From positions 1 through 64,000 of the forward strand of contig JAILEM010000152.1 in assembly GCA_024687745.1 (NCBI GenBank): DNA of 64,000 nucleotides, given 5' to 3'. The notes beneath the pieces are model-generated. The model saw only the letters and a list, made by a program, of their open reading frames with translations. It searched no databases and was not told where the DNA came from. Source of the DNA: Lachnospiraceae bacterium (GTDB lineage: Bacteria > Bacillota > Clostridia > Lachnospirales > Lachnospiraceae). Position 1 is the stretch's first letter; each line of letters starts with the position of its first letter. This document shows, in pieces, positions 45,672 to 55,570 of the stretch. A program made the translations under genes and the position numbers.

Positions 45672-46544
45672 ATGGCATATTTATATGAAGAGGGAGATAT
45701 GATAAAAAAACCGGTAGAGTGTTTTTATCATGGAACAGAAAGTGACACCTTCCCGGTTCATCCCCATTGGCATTACTATACGGAAATATTATATGTACTT
45801 GAAGGTACGGCCCTTGTTTCCGCCGATAATAAAAAGTATGAAGTGAGAGAGGGGAGCATGTTCATATTTTTCCCGCAGGTTGTTCACTCCATAGATTCGG
45901 TCGGATATGAAAGACATGCTGTATTTAAGTTTGATGCAAATGTCATAGCCATGAGCTCACCCTATGCCCCCAAGCCCAGAAATGTATTAAAATCCGCTGC
46001 GAGCCAGAATATGCTCTGTCTGTTTGACAAAAGCCAGACAGAGAGTATGGGAATGCCCGAGCTCGCCCATGAATGTATAAAGGAAATGAACGGATATAAA
46101 TACGGATATGATATGATAGTCAAATGTTCTCTTTATAAGCTCCTTACCTTTATGGTGAGGATATGGGTGGATAAAGGGCTTGTGCTCAATGATGAGGCTT
46201 TTTCCGACGAAAGCTATGATATATACAGTATTACCGAGTATATAGATAAAAACATGTCCTCAGGCATTAAAACCGCAGACATAGCAAAGGCCTGCGGCAT
46301 GAGCTATGCCTATTTTGCCAAAAAGTTTGCTTCGGTCTACGGTAAGACCTGCAAGGAATATATAGAAGAGATGAGAGTATATAAGGTGGAGGAGTTTTTG
46401 ATGTTCACCGATTTTGATCTCACCTATATAGCCCAGGAGACGGGATTTGCCGATTGTTCACATATGATAAAGGATTTTAAAAAGCACAGGGGTACTACAC
46501 CCAAGCAGTTCAGGATGCAGCTGTTGAAAAAAGCCCAGGAATGA
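45672..46544 (+). CDS. AraC family transcriptional regulator (second)
   Basis: A 290-residue regulator with an N-terminal cupin (HPHWHYYTEILYVLEGT, about 30-46; FPQVVHSI) for ligand binding and a C-terminal two-HTH domain, IKTADIAKACGMSYAYFAKKF and LTYIAQETGFADCSHMIKDF. ATG 45672 has GGAAGG ahead; an upstream GTG/ATG frame from 45612 overlaps the promoter region (TTGAAA, 16 bases, TATATT at 45603-45630). It may sense a second sugar or amplify the locus. The GGDEF gene follows 39 bases later. Confidence 0.9.
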   Translation: MAYLYEEGDMIKKPVECFYHGTESDTFPVHPHWHYYTEILYVLEGTALVSADNKKYEVREGSMFIFFPQVVHSIDSVGYERHAVFKFDANVIAMSSPYAPKPRNVLKSAASQNMLCLFDKSQTESMGMPELAHECIKEMNGYKYGYDMIVKCSLYKLLTFMVRIWVDKGLVLNDEAFSDESYDIYSITEYIDKNMSSGIKTADIAKACGMSYAYFAKKFASVYGKTCKEYIEEMRVYKVEEFLMFTDFDLTYIAQETGFADCSHMIKDFKKHRGTTPKQFRMQLLKKAQE

Positions 46545-46583
46545 TCTTTTATGCAGAACAAAAACAGGATTGGATGATGATAA

Positions 46584-48062
46584 ATGAAGGATGATAAAAA
46601 GAACAACAAAAAAAAGAAGAATAAAATAGCCAGAGTCAAGGATATAAAGGGGTCAAACAGCCTTTATGCGGGAATGCTCTGGGTCACTCTTTTTCCGCTT
46701 GTTATCTACGGCATCGTGATAATGATCTATATCTCCTTTACACTGACAAATGACGTTGCAAAGGAAGCCAGGAATAATCTCAGAAATGTATCATATACGG
46801 TCAAGGAAGCATACGGTAATATGTATGAGGGCGACTATAATGTGGTCATTTACGGTGATGATATAGATTTTTACAAGGGAAGCAGCGATATGACCGAAAG
46901 CTATGGGATGATAGATTCCATACATGAGGAAACAGGTCTTGATATCTCTATCTTTTTCCTGGACACCAGACTTCTTACGACGGTCAGGGACTCAGAGGGT
47001 AACCGCTTCCTAAAGACAGGTATCAATCCGGCCATAGTGACCGACGTGGTAACAAACAGAAAAGAAATGTTCTACGATAATATCGTTATAGGGAATGAGA
47101 ATTATTATGCATATTATACACCTCTTATGTCTGAGGATAATGATACGGCCTTAGGAATGATAGGCGTTGCGAAGCCCGCATCCGAGATATCAAGGATGGC
47201 TTTTATCGCAGTAGCCAAAAGTGCTCTGATAATCGTTGCTGCGATGGTGATCACGGCCCTTCTCATAATCAGGTTTACTTCGGGCATTATTGCTACGATA
47301 AAGAAGATAATGAAATTTACAAATGAGATAGCAGACGGTGATCTTTCAACAGAGCTTGATCCGGCGGTAGCAAACAGGAGTGATGAGCTTGGAGAGCTGG
47401 GAAGGCTTGTCACGAAGCTCAGAGGTTCATTAAGGAGACTTATCGAAAGAGATGCTCTTACCGGAATATACAACAGGAGATATGCCGTAAATAAACTGAA
47501 TGAGTTTAAGAATGACGGAATAAGATATTGTGTTACCATAGGCGATATAGACTTCTTTAAGAAGTTTAATGACAGCTTTGGCCATGAATGCGGAGATGTC
47601 GTATTGAAGGAGGTTGCAAGAGTCCTGAGGGAGGGTATGGCTCCCTTCGGATATGCCACAAGATGGGGCGGCGAGGAGTTTTTGCTGATCTTTGAAAATA
47701 TGGATCTGGATGCCGCAGGTCTGGCCACTCAGGGAGTCCTTGATAAGATAAGGGCCTTAGAGGTCAATCATGAGGGAAAGATACACAGCGTCACCATGTC
47801 CTTCGGTGTTGCTGCAAGCGATAAGGAAAGGAGCATGGATGAGGACGTAAATGCTGCCGATATGCTGTTGTATGAGGCCAAGGAGGGTGGAAGGAACAGG
47901 GTAGTGTTCAGGGCAGAAGAAGAGAAAGAGGATATTTCTAAGGAAGAAGCCGGAGATACGGAAGCCGGAGATACAGAAGCCGGAAATATAGATGCCGGAA
48001 ATATAGAGGCCGGAAATATAGAGGCCGGAGATACAGAAGCTGAAAAGCCGGAAGAGGCTTAA
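46584..48062 (+). CDS. Membrane diguanylate cyclase with Cache-like sensor, HAMP and GGDEF
   Basis: A 492-residue c-di-GMP synthase. Order: a Lys-rich cytosolic tip (1-25), transmembrane helix 1 (about 31-54), an outside sensor (about 55-200, single-Cache-like with YYAYYTPLMSEDNDT), helix 2 (about 208-230), HAMP (about 235-285) and GGDEF (about 287-450) with active site RWGGEEFLLIF. The C-terminal tail is a tandem EAGDT/EAGNI repeat (about 454-486) of unknown function. It is 39 bases after the AraC gene and may be co-transcribed. Confidence 0.93.
   Translation: MKDDKKNNKKKKNKIARVKDIKGSNSLYAGMLWVTLFPLVIYGIVIMIYISFTLTNDVAKEARNNLRNVSYTVKEAYGNMYEGDYNVVIYGDDIDFYKGSSDMTESYGMIDSIHEETGLDISIFFLDTRLLTTVRDSEGNRFLKTGINPAIVTDVVTNRKEMFYDNIVIGNENYYAYYTPLMSEDNDTALGMIGVAKPASEISRMAFIAVAKSALIIVAAMVITALLIIRFTSGIIATIKKIMKFTNEIADGDLSTELDPAVANRSDELGELGRLVTKLRGSLRRLIERDALTGIYNRRYAVNKLNEFKNDGIRYCVTIGDIDFFKKFNDSFGHECGDVVLKEVARVLREGMAPFGYATRWGGEEFLLIFENMDLDAAGLATQGVLDKIRALEVNHEGKIHSVTMSFGVAASDKERSMDEDVNAADMLLYEAKEGGRNRVVFRAEEEKEDISKEEAGDTEAGDTEAGNIDAGNIEAGNIEAGDTEAEKPEEA
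47946..48035 (+). repeat. Six 15-bp tandem repeats in the 3' end of the GGDEF gene
   Basis: Units of GA(A/T/G)GCCGGA(G/A)ATA(C/T)(A/G) run in frame from 47946 to 48035 and encode EAGDT or (D/E)AGNI pentapeptides. They are hot spots for slippage; copy number would change the acidic tail by five residues per unit. Confidence 0.9.
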
Positions 48063-48095
48063 ATATAATCAGAGTTTTGTCAGGAGGAAGAACAG

Positions 48096-50756
48096 ATGGG
48101 AAAAGAATTAGCAAAGACCTATGATCCCCATGGTATGGAGGACAGGATTTATGCTAAATGGATGAACAAAAAGTATTTTCATGCAGAGGCAGATAAGAGC
48201 AGAACACCTTTTACTATAGTGATACCGCCTCCAAATATCACGGGGCAGCTGCATATGGGACATGCACTTGATAACACTATGCAGGATATCCTTATAAGGT
48301 ATAAAAGGATGCAGGGGTATAATGCTCTCTGGCAGCCGGGCACAGACCATGCCAGCATAGCTACGGAAGTAAGGATAATCGAAACATTAAAAAAAGAAGG
48401 AATAGATAAGGAAGATCTTGGCAGGGAAAAGTTTCTTGAAAGAGCCTGGGAATGGAAGAAGGAGTACGGCGGAAGGATAGTGGAACAGCTTAAGAAGCTC
48501 GGTTCATCCTGTGACTGGGACAGGGAACGCTTTACCATGGATGAGGGATGCAACAGGGCAGTCACCGAGGTGTTCTGCAAACTGTACAATAAAGGTCTCA
48601 TATATAAGGGCAGCAGGATAATAAACTGGTGTCCTGTATGTAATACATCGATATCGGATGCAGAGGTTGAGTATGAGGAACAGGCAGGACATTTCTGGCA
48701 TATCAGATATCCGTTTATCGAGGATGACGGAAGTGTCAGCAGTGACAGATTCATAGAATTTGCGACCACGAGGCCGGAGACTATGTTAGGTGATACAGCC
48801 GTTGCCGTAAATCCGCAGGATGACAGATATAAACATCTTATCGGAAAGAAGCTTATGCTTCCCATAGTCAACAGGGAGCTGCCGATAGTCGGGGATCCGT
48901 ATGTTGATATGGAATTCGGAACAGGTGTTGTAAAGATAACTCCGGGACATGATCCTAATGACTTTGAGGTAGGAAAGAGACATGATCTTCCTGTCGTAAA
49001 TATCCTAAATGATGATGCCACGATAAATGAGAACGGCGGAAAATACTGCGGCATGGACAGATATGAGGCAAGAGAAGCCATCGTAAAGGAGCTTGACTCG
49101 ATGGGACTTCTTGTTAAGATAGAGGAGCATACACATAATGTCGGTACTCATGACAGATGCGGTACAACGATAGAGCCTATGGTCAAGATGCAGTGGTTCG
49201 TCAAAATGGATGAGCTTATAAAGCCGGCGGAAGAGGCGGTAAAAAACGGCGATATCAGGCTTATTCCCAAAAGGATGGAGAAGACCTATTATAACTGGAC
49301 CGGAAACATAAGAGACTGGTGTATATCCAGACAGCTATGGTGGGGACACAGGATACCGGCATATTACTGTGAAAAATGCGGAGAAACTGTTGTATCCAAG
49401 GAGGCTCCCTGTAAATGTCCAAGGTGCGGACATGATAAATTCACACAGGATCCCGACACGTTAGATACCTGGTTTTCTTCGGCTCTGTGGCCTTTTTCCA
49501 CACTGGGATGGCCTGAAAAGACCGAGGATCTTGACTATTTCTATCCTACAGATGTCCTCGTTACGGGTTATGACATAATATTCTTCTGGGTTATAAGAAT
49601 GATATTCTCAGGATATGAACAGATGGGAGAGAGGCCGTTTAAGACGGTGCTTTTCCACGGGCTTGTAAGGGATTCACAGGGCAGGAAGATGTCTAAGTCC
49701 TTGGGAAACGGTATAGACCCGTTGGAGATAATAGATAAATACGGAGCGGATGCCTTAAGACTGACACTTATTACCGGGAATGCACCGGGTAATGATATGC
49801 GTTTCTACTATGAGAGAGTTGAGGCCAACAGAAACTTTGCAAATAAGGTATGGAATGCATCCAGATTTATCATGATGAACATAGGGGATAAGACAGTGGA
49901 GATCCCGAAGGAATCTGACTTTGAGCCCGTGGATAAATGGATCATGAGCAAGCTTAATAAGGTTATCAGGGAGGTTACAGAGAATCTTGATAAGTTTGAG
50001 CTTGGTATCGCCGTTTCAAAGACCTGTGATTTTATATGGGATGAATTCTGTGACTGGTATATAGAGATGGTTAAGCCAAGGCTTTATAATTCGGATGATG
50101 AGTGTTCAAGAAATGCAGCTCTGTATACCTTAAAGTCCGTGCTCATAGATGCCTTAAAGCTTCTCCATCCGTATATGCCGTTTATTACCGAGGAGATCTT
50201 TACAACTCTTCAGGATGAGGAAGAATCGATAATGATCTCAAGCTGGCCTGTATATGAAGAGAGCAGGAATTTTGAAAAGGAAGAGGCATCGATCGAGATA
50301 ATCAAAGAGGCAGTCAGGGGTATCAGAAATGCAAGGACAGAGATGAATGTTCCGCCTTCAAGGAAGGCTCACGTTTATATTGTGTCCCAAAAAGAGGACA
50401 TTATCAGGGCTTTTGAAGAGGGTAAACTGTTTTTTGCCTCCCTTGCATCGGCCTCCGAGGTTGATGTATTGCGCAAAAAGGAGGGAATAGCGGATGATGC
50501 AGTCTCTGTTGTTATACCGGATGCCAATATCTATATTCCTTTTGCCGAACTTGTTGATATAAAGCAGGAGATCGAAAGACTTAAGAAGGAGGAAAAGAAG
50601 CTGGAGGGAGAGTTAAAGAGATCAAATTCCATGCTCAATAATGAAAAATTCTTAAGTAAGGCTCCTAAGGAGAAGATAGAAGAGGAAAAAGAGAAGCTCA
50701 AAAAATATGAGCAGATGATGGAACAGGTTAAAGAAAGACTGGGTCAGCTAAGCTGA
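48096..50756 (+). CDS. valS: Valyl-tRNA synthetase
   Basis: An 886-residue class Ia synthetase charging tRNA-Val. HIGH motif as HMGH at 53-56, the CP1 editing domain (about 190-350), the KMSKS motif at 531-535, an anticodon-binding helical domain (about 600-760) and a C-terminal coiled coil (about 825-880, Lys/Glu-rich) are all present. The zinc Cys knuckles [10 protein letters not shown] and CPRCGH (about 425-450) are visible. A stem terminator overlaps the stop codon. GGAGGAAG ribosome binding site. It likely has no T-box leader, since the preceding gene ends only 33 bases upstream. Confidence 0.97.
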   Translation: MGKELAKTYDPHGMEDRIYAKWMNKKYFHAEADKSRTPFTIVIPPPNITGQLHMGHALDNTMQDILIRYKRMQGYNALWQPGTDHASIATEVRIIETLKKEGIDKEDLGREKFLERAWEWKKEYGGRIVEQLKKLGSSCDWDRERFTMDEGCNRAVTEVFCKLYNKGLIYKGSRIINWCPVCNTSISDAEVEYEEQAGHFWHIRYPFIEDDGSVSSDRFIEFATTRPETMLGDTAVAVNPQDDRYKHLIGKKLMLPIVNRELPIVGDPYVDMEFGTGVVKITPGHDPNDFEVGKRHDLPVVNILNDDATINENGGKYCGMDRYEAREAIVKELDSMGLLVKIEEHTHNVGTHDRCGTTIEPMVKMQWFVKMDELIKPAEEAVKNGDIRLIPKRMEKTYYNWTGNIRDWCISRQLWWGHRIPAYYCEKCGETVVSKEAPCKCPRCGHDKFTQDPDTLDTWFSSALWPFSTLGWPEKTEDLDYFYPTDVLVTGYDIIFFWVIRMIFSGYEQMGERPFKTVLFHGLVRDSQGRKMSKSLGNGIDPLEIIDKYGADALRLTLITGNAPGNDMRFYYERVEANRNFANKVWNASRFIMMNIGDKTVEIPKESDFEPVDKWIMSKLNKVIREVTENLDKFELGIAVSKTCDFIWDEFCDWYIEMVKPRLYNSDDECSRNAALYTLKSVLIDALKLLHPYMPFITEEIFTTLQDEEESIMISSWPVYEESRNFEKEEASIEIIKEAVRGIRNARTEMNVPPSRKAHVYIVSQKEDIIRAFEEGKLFFASLASASEVDVLRKKEGIADDAVSVVIPDANIYIPFAELVDIKQEIERLKKEEKKLEGELKRSNSMLNNEKFLSKAPKEKIEEEKEKLKKYEQMMEQVKERLGQLS

Positions 50757-50767
50757 CCCGGCCTTTT
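50741..50767 (+). terminator. Terminator overlapping the valS stop codon
   Basis: GGGTCAG (50741-50747) pairs with CTGACCC (50753-50759) around CTAAG, followed by GGCCTTTT. The stop TGA (50754-50756) is inside the right arm. Confidence 0.75.
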
Positions 50768-50786
50768 AAGATCATATCAGGAAGAT

Positions 50787-52181
50787 CTATTCAGTGATAT
50801 AGTCTCCGGCATCGATGGCCGCCTGACTTTCGGGAAATGTGTTCATTACCTGGGTATAGAGTTCGTTGGCTTTGTTAATGTCCCCGGACTCCCTGTAAGC
50901 ATGGGCGAGTGACATCAAAAGCTCCGGATCGTCCTGATGCAGGTTCCAGGCCTTGGAAAAGTTATCTATGGCGGTGGTATAATCGTTCTGTCTCATTGCC
51001 GTTTTGGCATCGGCCACATATTTTGATATTGCATTTGATCCCGCGTTCTGACTCAGGATATTGTATAGCTCCACAAAGGATGGATTGGCGCCCTGAAGAT
51101 ATTCCTCGGAAATATTTGTGAGATTGTCAATGACGGCTGACGATGCATCCTCTGAACCAAGATATTCGCTTGCTGCCTTCATCAGATAGTCATTTTCATT
51201 CATTACTCCGTTAGAACCCTTAAGGTAATTGATCTCATCCTCATATTCCGTAAGCTTTGTTTCGTACTGTGTGAGTATCTGTTCCCTTTCCTGGGAATTT
51301 GATTTTTCCGCGGCAAGCTCTTCACTTACAAGCTTGTACTGCTTGTCATATCCCTCTGTTTCATTCTCTATACGGGCCGGAAGCACTAAAAACCAGCAGA
51401 TGGCTATTCCGACAAGAAGTCCGAGTATGATATTAATGATAGAGGACATTCCCACTCTTTCTTTTGGCAGAGCAGGCTGTATTATAGTGTCATTTCCGCT
51501 TTGGTAGCTTATCGTATTGAGGGCATCCTGACGCTTTTTCTTATCGCTTGAATGCTCCGCTATATCCTTAAGTGCTTCGTTAACGTTAAGAAGATAGTAT
51601 CTTGAACGTGTATTGGTGGCATCTATTGACAGTGACTTAAGGAGGATCCTCCTTGCCTTTGAGTAGTCTCCGTTGTCTATGTATATAAGAGCTAAGAGCT
51701 GATAGGCACTGATCAGGTTTTTGTTGATGGAGAGTACCTTTTTAAGCTGTATCTCGGCCAGATCCCTTGTATCCTGATAGCAGTACTGCAGGGCCTGATT
51801 GTATTTTTTCAGGGTCTGGTTAATTGTATCGAGCTTATTCTGGTTGGCACTTAATATATTGATATAGTCATCAGCTATATTTTTTTTGCTTTCGTAGTTT
51901 TTGCTTATTATCCATTCCGAAAGGGCGAGTACGGATTCACCCATCTCAAAATATACAAGGCCCAAAAGGTTTCTTGCATTTATATTCTTTTTATCATATT
52001 TAAGGCTCTGCCTCAGCGATTGTGCGGCACCTGAGAGGTCACGGACGCGTGCTTTTTCAAGACCATCATTATAAAGCGCATTGGAATTTGAGATGATCTT
52101 TTTATAAAGCCTTACATCAGCCTTGCAGGTGGGGCAGTAATCTAACTCGTTGAGACGATTGCCGCATGCATAACATTTCAT
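50787..52181 (-). CDS. Zinc-ribbon membrane protein with TPR repeats
   Basis: A 464-residue protein. The N-terminal zinc ribbon uses Cys3, Cys6, Cys16 and Cys19. Helical repeats follow (about 30-215), with TPR features such as NARNLLGLVYFEMGESVLAL. A transmembrane segment lies at about 248-265, then a coiled coil (about 270-325) and C-terminal TPRs (about 395-464). The ribbon and TPRs would face the cytosol and the C-terminal part outside. It is last in the purF operon, after the 63-residue gene with a 10-base gap. Probably a scaffold; no partner is apparent. Confidence 0.83.
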   Translation of the reverse strand: MKCYACGNRLNELDYCPTCKADVRLYKKIISNSNALYNDGLEKARVRDLSGAAQSLRQSLKYDKKNINARNLLGLVYFEMGESVLALSEWIISKNYESKKNIADDYINILSANQNKLDTINQTLKKYNQALQYCYQDTRDLAEIQLKKVLSINKNLISAYQLLALIYIDNGDYSKARRILLKSLSIDATNTRSRYYLLNVNEALKDIAEHSSDKKKRQDALNTISYQSGNDTIIQPALPKERVGMSSIINIILGLLVGIAICWFLVLPARIENETEGYDKQYKLVSEELAAEKSNSQEREQILTQYETKLTEYEDEINYLKGSNGVMNENDYLMKAASEYLGSEDASSAVIDNLTNISEEYLQGANPSFVELYNILSQNAGSNAISKYVADAKTAMRQNDYTTAIDNFSKAWNLHQDDPELLMSLAHAYRESGDINKANELYTQVMNTFPESQAAIDAGDYITE

Positions 52182-52191
52182 GTTTTTCCCC

Positions 52192-52383
52192 TTACATAGG
52201 TTGTGTATCCTCGAGCGTAGCCTTTATAAGAGCAGCTGCTTCTGTGGTTTCCTTATCGTTCTTTATCATTTCCAGCAAAATATCGGTCATATCCGTAAGG
52301 TCGTGCTCGTATACGGCGTTTTCCACCTGTTCGACCTCCATGCTGGGTTGGAATTTCTTTAATTCTTCTTCAAAATTTATCAT
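52192..52383 (-). CDS. Hypothetical acidic protein, 63 residues
   Basis: A small helical acidic protein with no recognised domain, between purF and the zinc-ribbon/TPR gene. Its ATG overlaps the purF stop in the ATGA pattern, so translation is coupled. It may be a partner or regulator of the PurF protein. No Cys, no membrane segment. Confidence 0.7.
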   Translation of the reverse strand: MINFEEELKKFQPSMEVEQVENAVYEHDLTDMTDILLEMIKNDKETTEAAALIKATLEDTQPM

Positions 52384-53828
52384 TTCTTTCTGCCTCCGGG
52401 ACAGCCGTTACATGAGCGGCAATCCCCCTTTTTGTCCCAACAGTATGTACAGAGCTTCTCCTTGTCAAGGCCGACTGAATCCACCATGTCATCGAGTCTG
52501 TGAAACTTAAGGGAGGTGAAGTTGAGTTTCTTTCTTATTTCATCTACCATTTCATTATAATTGGCCGAATCGGGATCGGAATAATCCGATAATATCTCAT
52601 CCGAAACATTTTCACCCTCACGTTCTCTGATTATACGTCGTGTGATAAGATCATACTCCGAATTGGAGCGTGAAAAATTCAAAAATCTGCATCCGTATAA
52701 AAGCGGAGGACATGCAGGCCTTATATGAACTTCCTTTGCACCGCTCTTATATAATAGCTCTGTTGTTTCTCTTAACTGCGTTCCCCTTACTATGGAATCG
52801 TCAATAAGGAGAAGGGACTTTCCGTGTATGAGGGGATCCACCGGTACAAGCTTCATTCTGGCTATAAGGTTTCTCTGACTCTGATCCGTCGGCATAAAAG
52901 ACCGCGGCCAGGTGGGAGTATATTTTATGAAGGGTCTTGCAAACGGGATGCCTGACTCGTTGGCATAGCCTATTGCATGAGCGGTTCCGGAATCGGGAAC
53001 GCCCGCAACTATATCAGGTCCGGAAGCATCTCTTTGCGCAAGTCTCCTTCCACATTCATAACGCATGGTCTCCACATTTATCCCCTCGTAGGAGGAGGTG
53101 GGGTAACCGTAATATATCCATAAAAAGGTACAGATCTTCATGGTATCTCCGGCTTTTCTGATGGTCTCTATCCCATCGGTTGTTATATATACTATTTCGC
53201 CGGGACCCAATTCTTTTTTATCGGAATATCCGAGGTTGATATAGGCAAAGCTTTCAAAGGAGACACAGTAACCGTCCTCCTTGCCGCCTATGACTATGGG
53301 GGTCCTGCCATACAGATCCCTTGCGGCATACAGTCCCCTGTCTGTCATTACAAGGATAGACATGGAGCCGTCGATAACACTCTGGGCATATTCTATACCC
53401 TCCGGGATCGAGTCCCTTTTGTTTATAAGGGAAGCCACCAGCTCCGTGGGGTTTACATTGCTTCCGCTCATTTCAAGGAACTGAGTTCCTCCCTTACTGA
53501 AGGCCTCACTTATAAGCTCGTCTGAATTATTTATCTTACCCACAGTGGTTATGGCAAAGCTTCCGAGATGAGACTGGATAAGGAGGGGCTGGGGTTCGTA
53601 ATCTGATATACACCCGATACCTATCTTTCCGTCAAACTCCTGAACATCTCTCTCGAATTTGGTACGGAAGGGAGAGTTCTGGATATTATGTATGGCCCGG
53701 TCAAAACCCGTAGAACCAAACATAGCCATTCCGCCGCGTCTGGTACCGAGATGCGAATGATAGTCGGTTCCGAAGAACAGATCATATTTACATTCCTTTT
53801 TAGAAACGACTCCAAAAAAACCGCCCAT
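52380..53828 (-). CDS. purF: Amidophosphoribosyltransferase homologue, glutaminase Cys missing
   Basis: A 482-residue PurF homologue, the first step of purine synthesis (PRPP plus ammonia to phosphoribosylamine). The phosphoribosyltransferase site is intact: LLLIDDSIVRGTQLR (about 327-341). The C-terminal Cys cluster (LCTYCWDKKGDCRSC) may hold an iron-sulfur cluster. The glutaminase domain starts MGGFFGV where family members have MCGxxGI, so the nucleophilic Cys is replaced by Gly. The later THNG-type Asn position also appears replaced (TTVGKIN). AAGGAGG sits 5 bases before this start. It is first of a three-gene minus-strand operon. It may use free ammonia or have another role; gene symbol is by homology only. 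Confidence 0.85.
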   Translation of the reverse strand: MGGFFGVVSKKECKYDLFFGTDYHSHLGTRRGGMAMFGSTGFDRAIHNIQNSPFRTKFERDVQEFDGKIGIGCISDYEPQPLLIQSHLGSFAITTVGKINNSDELISEAFSKGGTQFLEMSGSNVNPTELVASLINKRDSIPEGIEYAQSVIDGSMSILVMTDRGLYAARDLYGRTPIVIGGKEDGYCVSFESFAYINLGYSDKKELGPGEIVYITTDGIETIRKAGDTMKICTFLWIYYGYPTSSYEGINVETMRYECGRRLAQRDASGPDIVAGVPDSGTAHAIGYANESGIPFARPFIKYTPTWPRSFMPTDQSQRNLIARMKLVPVDPLIHGKSLLLIDDSIVRGTQLRETTELLYKSGAKEVHIRPACPPLLYGCRFLNFSRSNSEYDLITRRIIREREGENVSDEILSDYSDPDSANYNEMVDEIRKKLNFTSLKFHRLDDMVDSVGLDKEKLCTYCWDKKGDCRSCNGCPGGRKK

Positions 53829-53970
53829 ATAAGCCTCCTTATATCCGATCGGGGATTTGATCCGCTTATCATAATGAATATCTGTCTGTTTAGAGATACT
53901 CATGATCACAACAGTTACAGTTTAACACCTGCCTCTGATAAATACAATTTATAAAATAGTAAAAAAAGTG

Positions 53971-53976
53971 TATAAT
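53971..53976 (+). promoter_or_regulatory. -10 element ending six bases before the GT39-like start
   Basis: TATAAT (53971-53976) with a weak -35 TTTATA (53948-53953) 17 bases upstream. Transcription would begin at or near the ATG at 53983, giving a leaderless or nearly leaderless mRNA. No SD is present. Confidence 0.55.
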
Positions 53977-53982
53977 AAAAAC

Positions 53983-55476
53983 ATGAAAAATTCGTCATTT
54001 GCACTAAAACCTTTCATACTTCTCTTTACGCTCATCCTTACAGTGAGCTTTTGTTTTGATACAACACAGGAGACGCTTAAGAACCCGGCCTATCTGTTTG
54101 CGTTTATTGCCGGAACGGTGCTTATTCTTACATTTTGGAAGGATATAAAAAAGGATGAGATGACGGTTATATATATTATCATGATCTCAGGGATCCTTTT
54201 AAAGACAGCCTATGTGCTTTATACAGCCGTCTATACCAGACAGCATGATGTCATAGACTTCGGGGCGCCCGAGGGACATGCTGCCTATATAGAGTATATA
54301 TATTATAACAATGCACTTCCCACCGGAGATCCAAGAGAAAAATGGGCATTTTTTCAGCCGCCTCTCCATCACGTGATCGCAGCTGTCTGGATGAAGCTCT
54401 GCAATAAGTTCACCCATGTATACAGACAGCTTCAGGAAAATGTCCAGGCGCTTACCCTTTTTTATACCTCGGCAGTGGAGATCCTGTCTTTATTCATATG
54501 CAGGGAGTTAAAGCTTAAGAAAAAGGGTATGCTTGCCGCTATGCTACTGATCTCCTTCCATCCGGTTTACATAATTATGTCGGGAAGTATTAATAATGAT
54601 GCTCTTTCCCTGGTCTTTTCGATAGCGGCTCTCTATATTGCCATTCTCTGGTATAAAAATCCTTGTTTGCCATACATCATTCTTTTGGCCCTTGCGATAG
54701 GTCTTTCAATGCTTGCAAAGCTTTCGGGGGGTACGGTAGCACCTGCTGTTGCCTTTATCTTTTTGCTGAGATTTATAAGGGATGAAAAAGACAGGATAAA
54801 ATATCTTATCTGGTTTGTGATCTTTGGTATCATAGTATTTCCGCTGGGGATAGGATGGGAGATCAGAAATATGATCAGCTTCGGGATGCCCTTTAATTAT
54901 ATCCCGCCTGTCGGAGAGATACTCCCCCAAACAGGATTCGTATCGAGGATACTCGATATAAGGATCAACAGTATATACCCCTCGATGATAGCTTACGGAG
55001 ATAAATATGATGAGTATAATGTCATAGTCCAGATGATCAAGAGCTCTCTGTTCGGAGAATATGATCTGGGGCTTGATGCACCCTTTGTAACACCGTTTGC
55101 AGTGGTCCTTTTTATAAGCGCCATCCTTCTCGTTTTATGCGGTGTTTACGTTAAGGCTTCTCTTATAAAGGGGATCATCAGGGGCAGGAGCTTTAATATC
55201 AGAAGGGAGAGCATGTCGGATTTATGGGTGATGCTTTTTATATACTATATCGTAATGCTAATATCCTATTTTTCCTTTGCCCTTTCCTCCGATAATTTCA
55301 GTGCGATGGATTTCAGATATATTTCTGCGGTAATAGTTACCGACGGGTTGTTTTTTGGGATATATACGGATGGAAGGCCGGAAGAGGAGGGCAGGGTAAA
55401 GGTGGTGTTTTTGCTGCTTTATATTTTCTGCCTTTCTTCCTTTCTGGTATATATACTGCTTGGATTTGGGCGATGA
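53983..55476 (+). CDS. Polytopic glycosyltransferase family 39-like membrane protein
   Basis: A 497-residue protein with about 11 hydrophobic segments. The acidic loop after helix 2-3 (DVIDFGAPEGHAAYIEY, about 74-90) and the loop PREKWAFFQPPLHHVIAAVW (about 101-120) resemble the first-loop Asp/Glu and PP motifs of GT39/ArnT-type enzymes that use polyprenyl-phosphate sugars. The C-terminal half is less conserved. It probably transfers a sugar to a surface glycan or protein. There is no ribosome binding site before ATG 53983. It diverges from purF. Confidence 0.78.
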   Translation: MKNSSFALKPFILLFTLILTVSFCFDTTQETLKNPAYLFAFIAGTVLILTFWKDIKKDEMTVIYIIMISGILLKTAYVLYTAVYTRQHDVIDFGAPEGHAAYIEYIYYNNALPTGDPREKWAFFQPPLHHVIAAVWMKLCNKFTHVYRQLQENVQALTLFYTSAVEILSLFICRELKLKKKGMLAAMLLISFHPVYIIMSGSINNDALSLVFSIAALYIAILWYKNPCLPYIILLALAIGLSMLAKLSGGTVAPAVAFIFLLRFIRDEKDRIKYLIWFVIFGIIVFPLGIGWEIRNMISFGMPFNYIPPVGEILPQTGFVSRILDIRINSIYPSMIAYGDKYDEYNVIVQMIKSSLFGEYDLGLDAPFVTPFAVVLFISAILLVLCGVYVKASLIKGIIRGRSFNIRRESMSDLWVMLFIYYIVMLISYFSFALSSDNFSAMDFRYISAVIVTDGLFFGIYTDGRPEEEGRVKVVFLLLYIFCLSSFLVYILLGFGR

Positions 55477-55500
55477 GAGGGAAATGATAAAAAACGTAAA

Positions 55501-55526
55501 AAAAGGAAGGGAGATCCCTTCCTTTT
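55501..55526. terminator. Bidirectional terminator
   Basis: AAAAGGAAGGG (55501-55511) pairs with CCCTTCCTTTT (55516-55526) around AGAT. It separates the GT39-like gene and the minus-strand 125-residue gene. Confidence 0.85.
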
Positions 55527-55570
55527 AAGATGCTCTGTGATACTCTGCCTGAGGAGAGCTTCAAAATCTT

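Noticed and set aside
48179..49081. 300-codon minus-strand ORF inside valS
   Set aside because: Opposite-strand shadow of a clearly conserved gene with many in-frame codons complementary to valS motifs.
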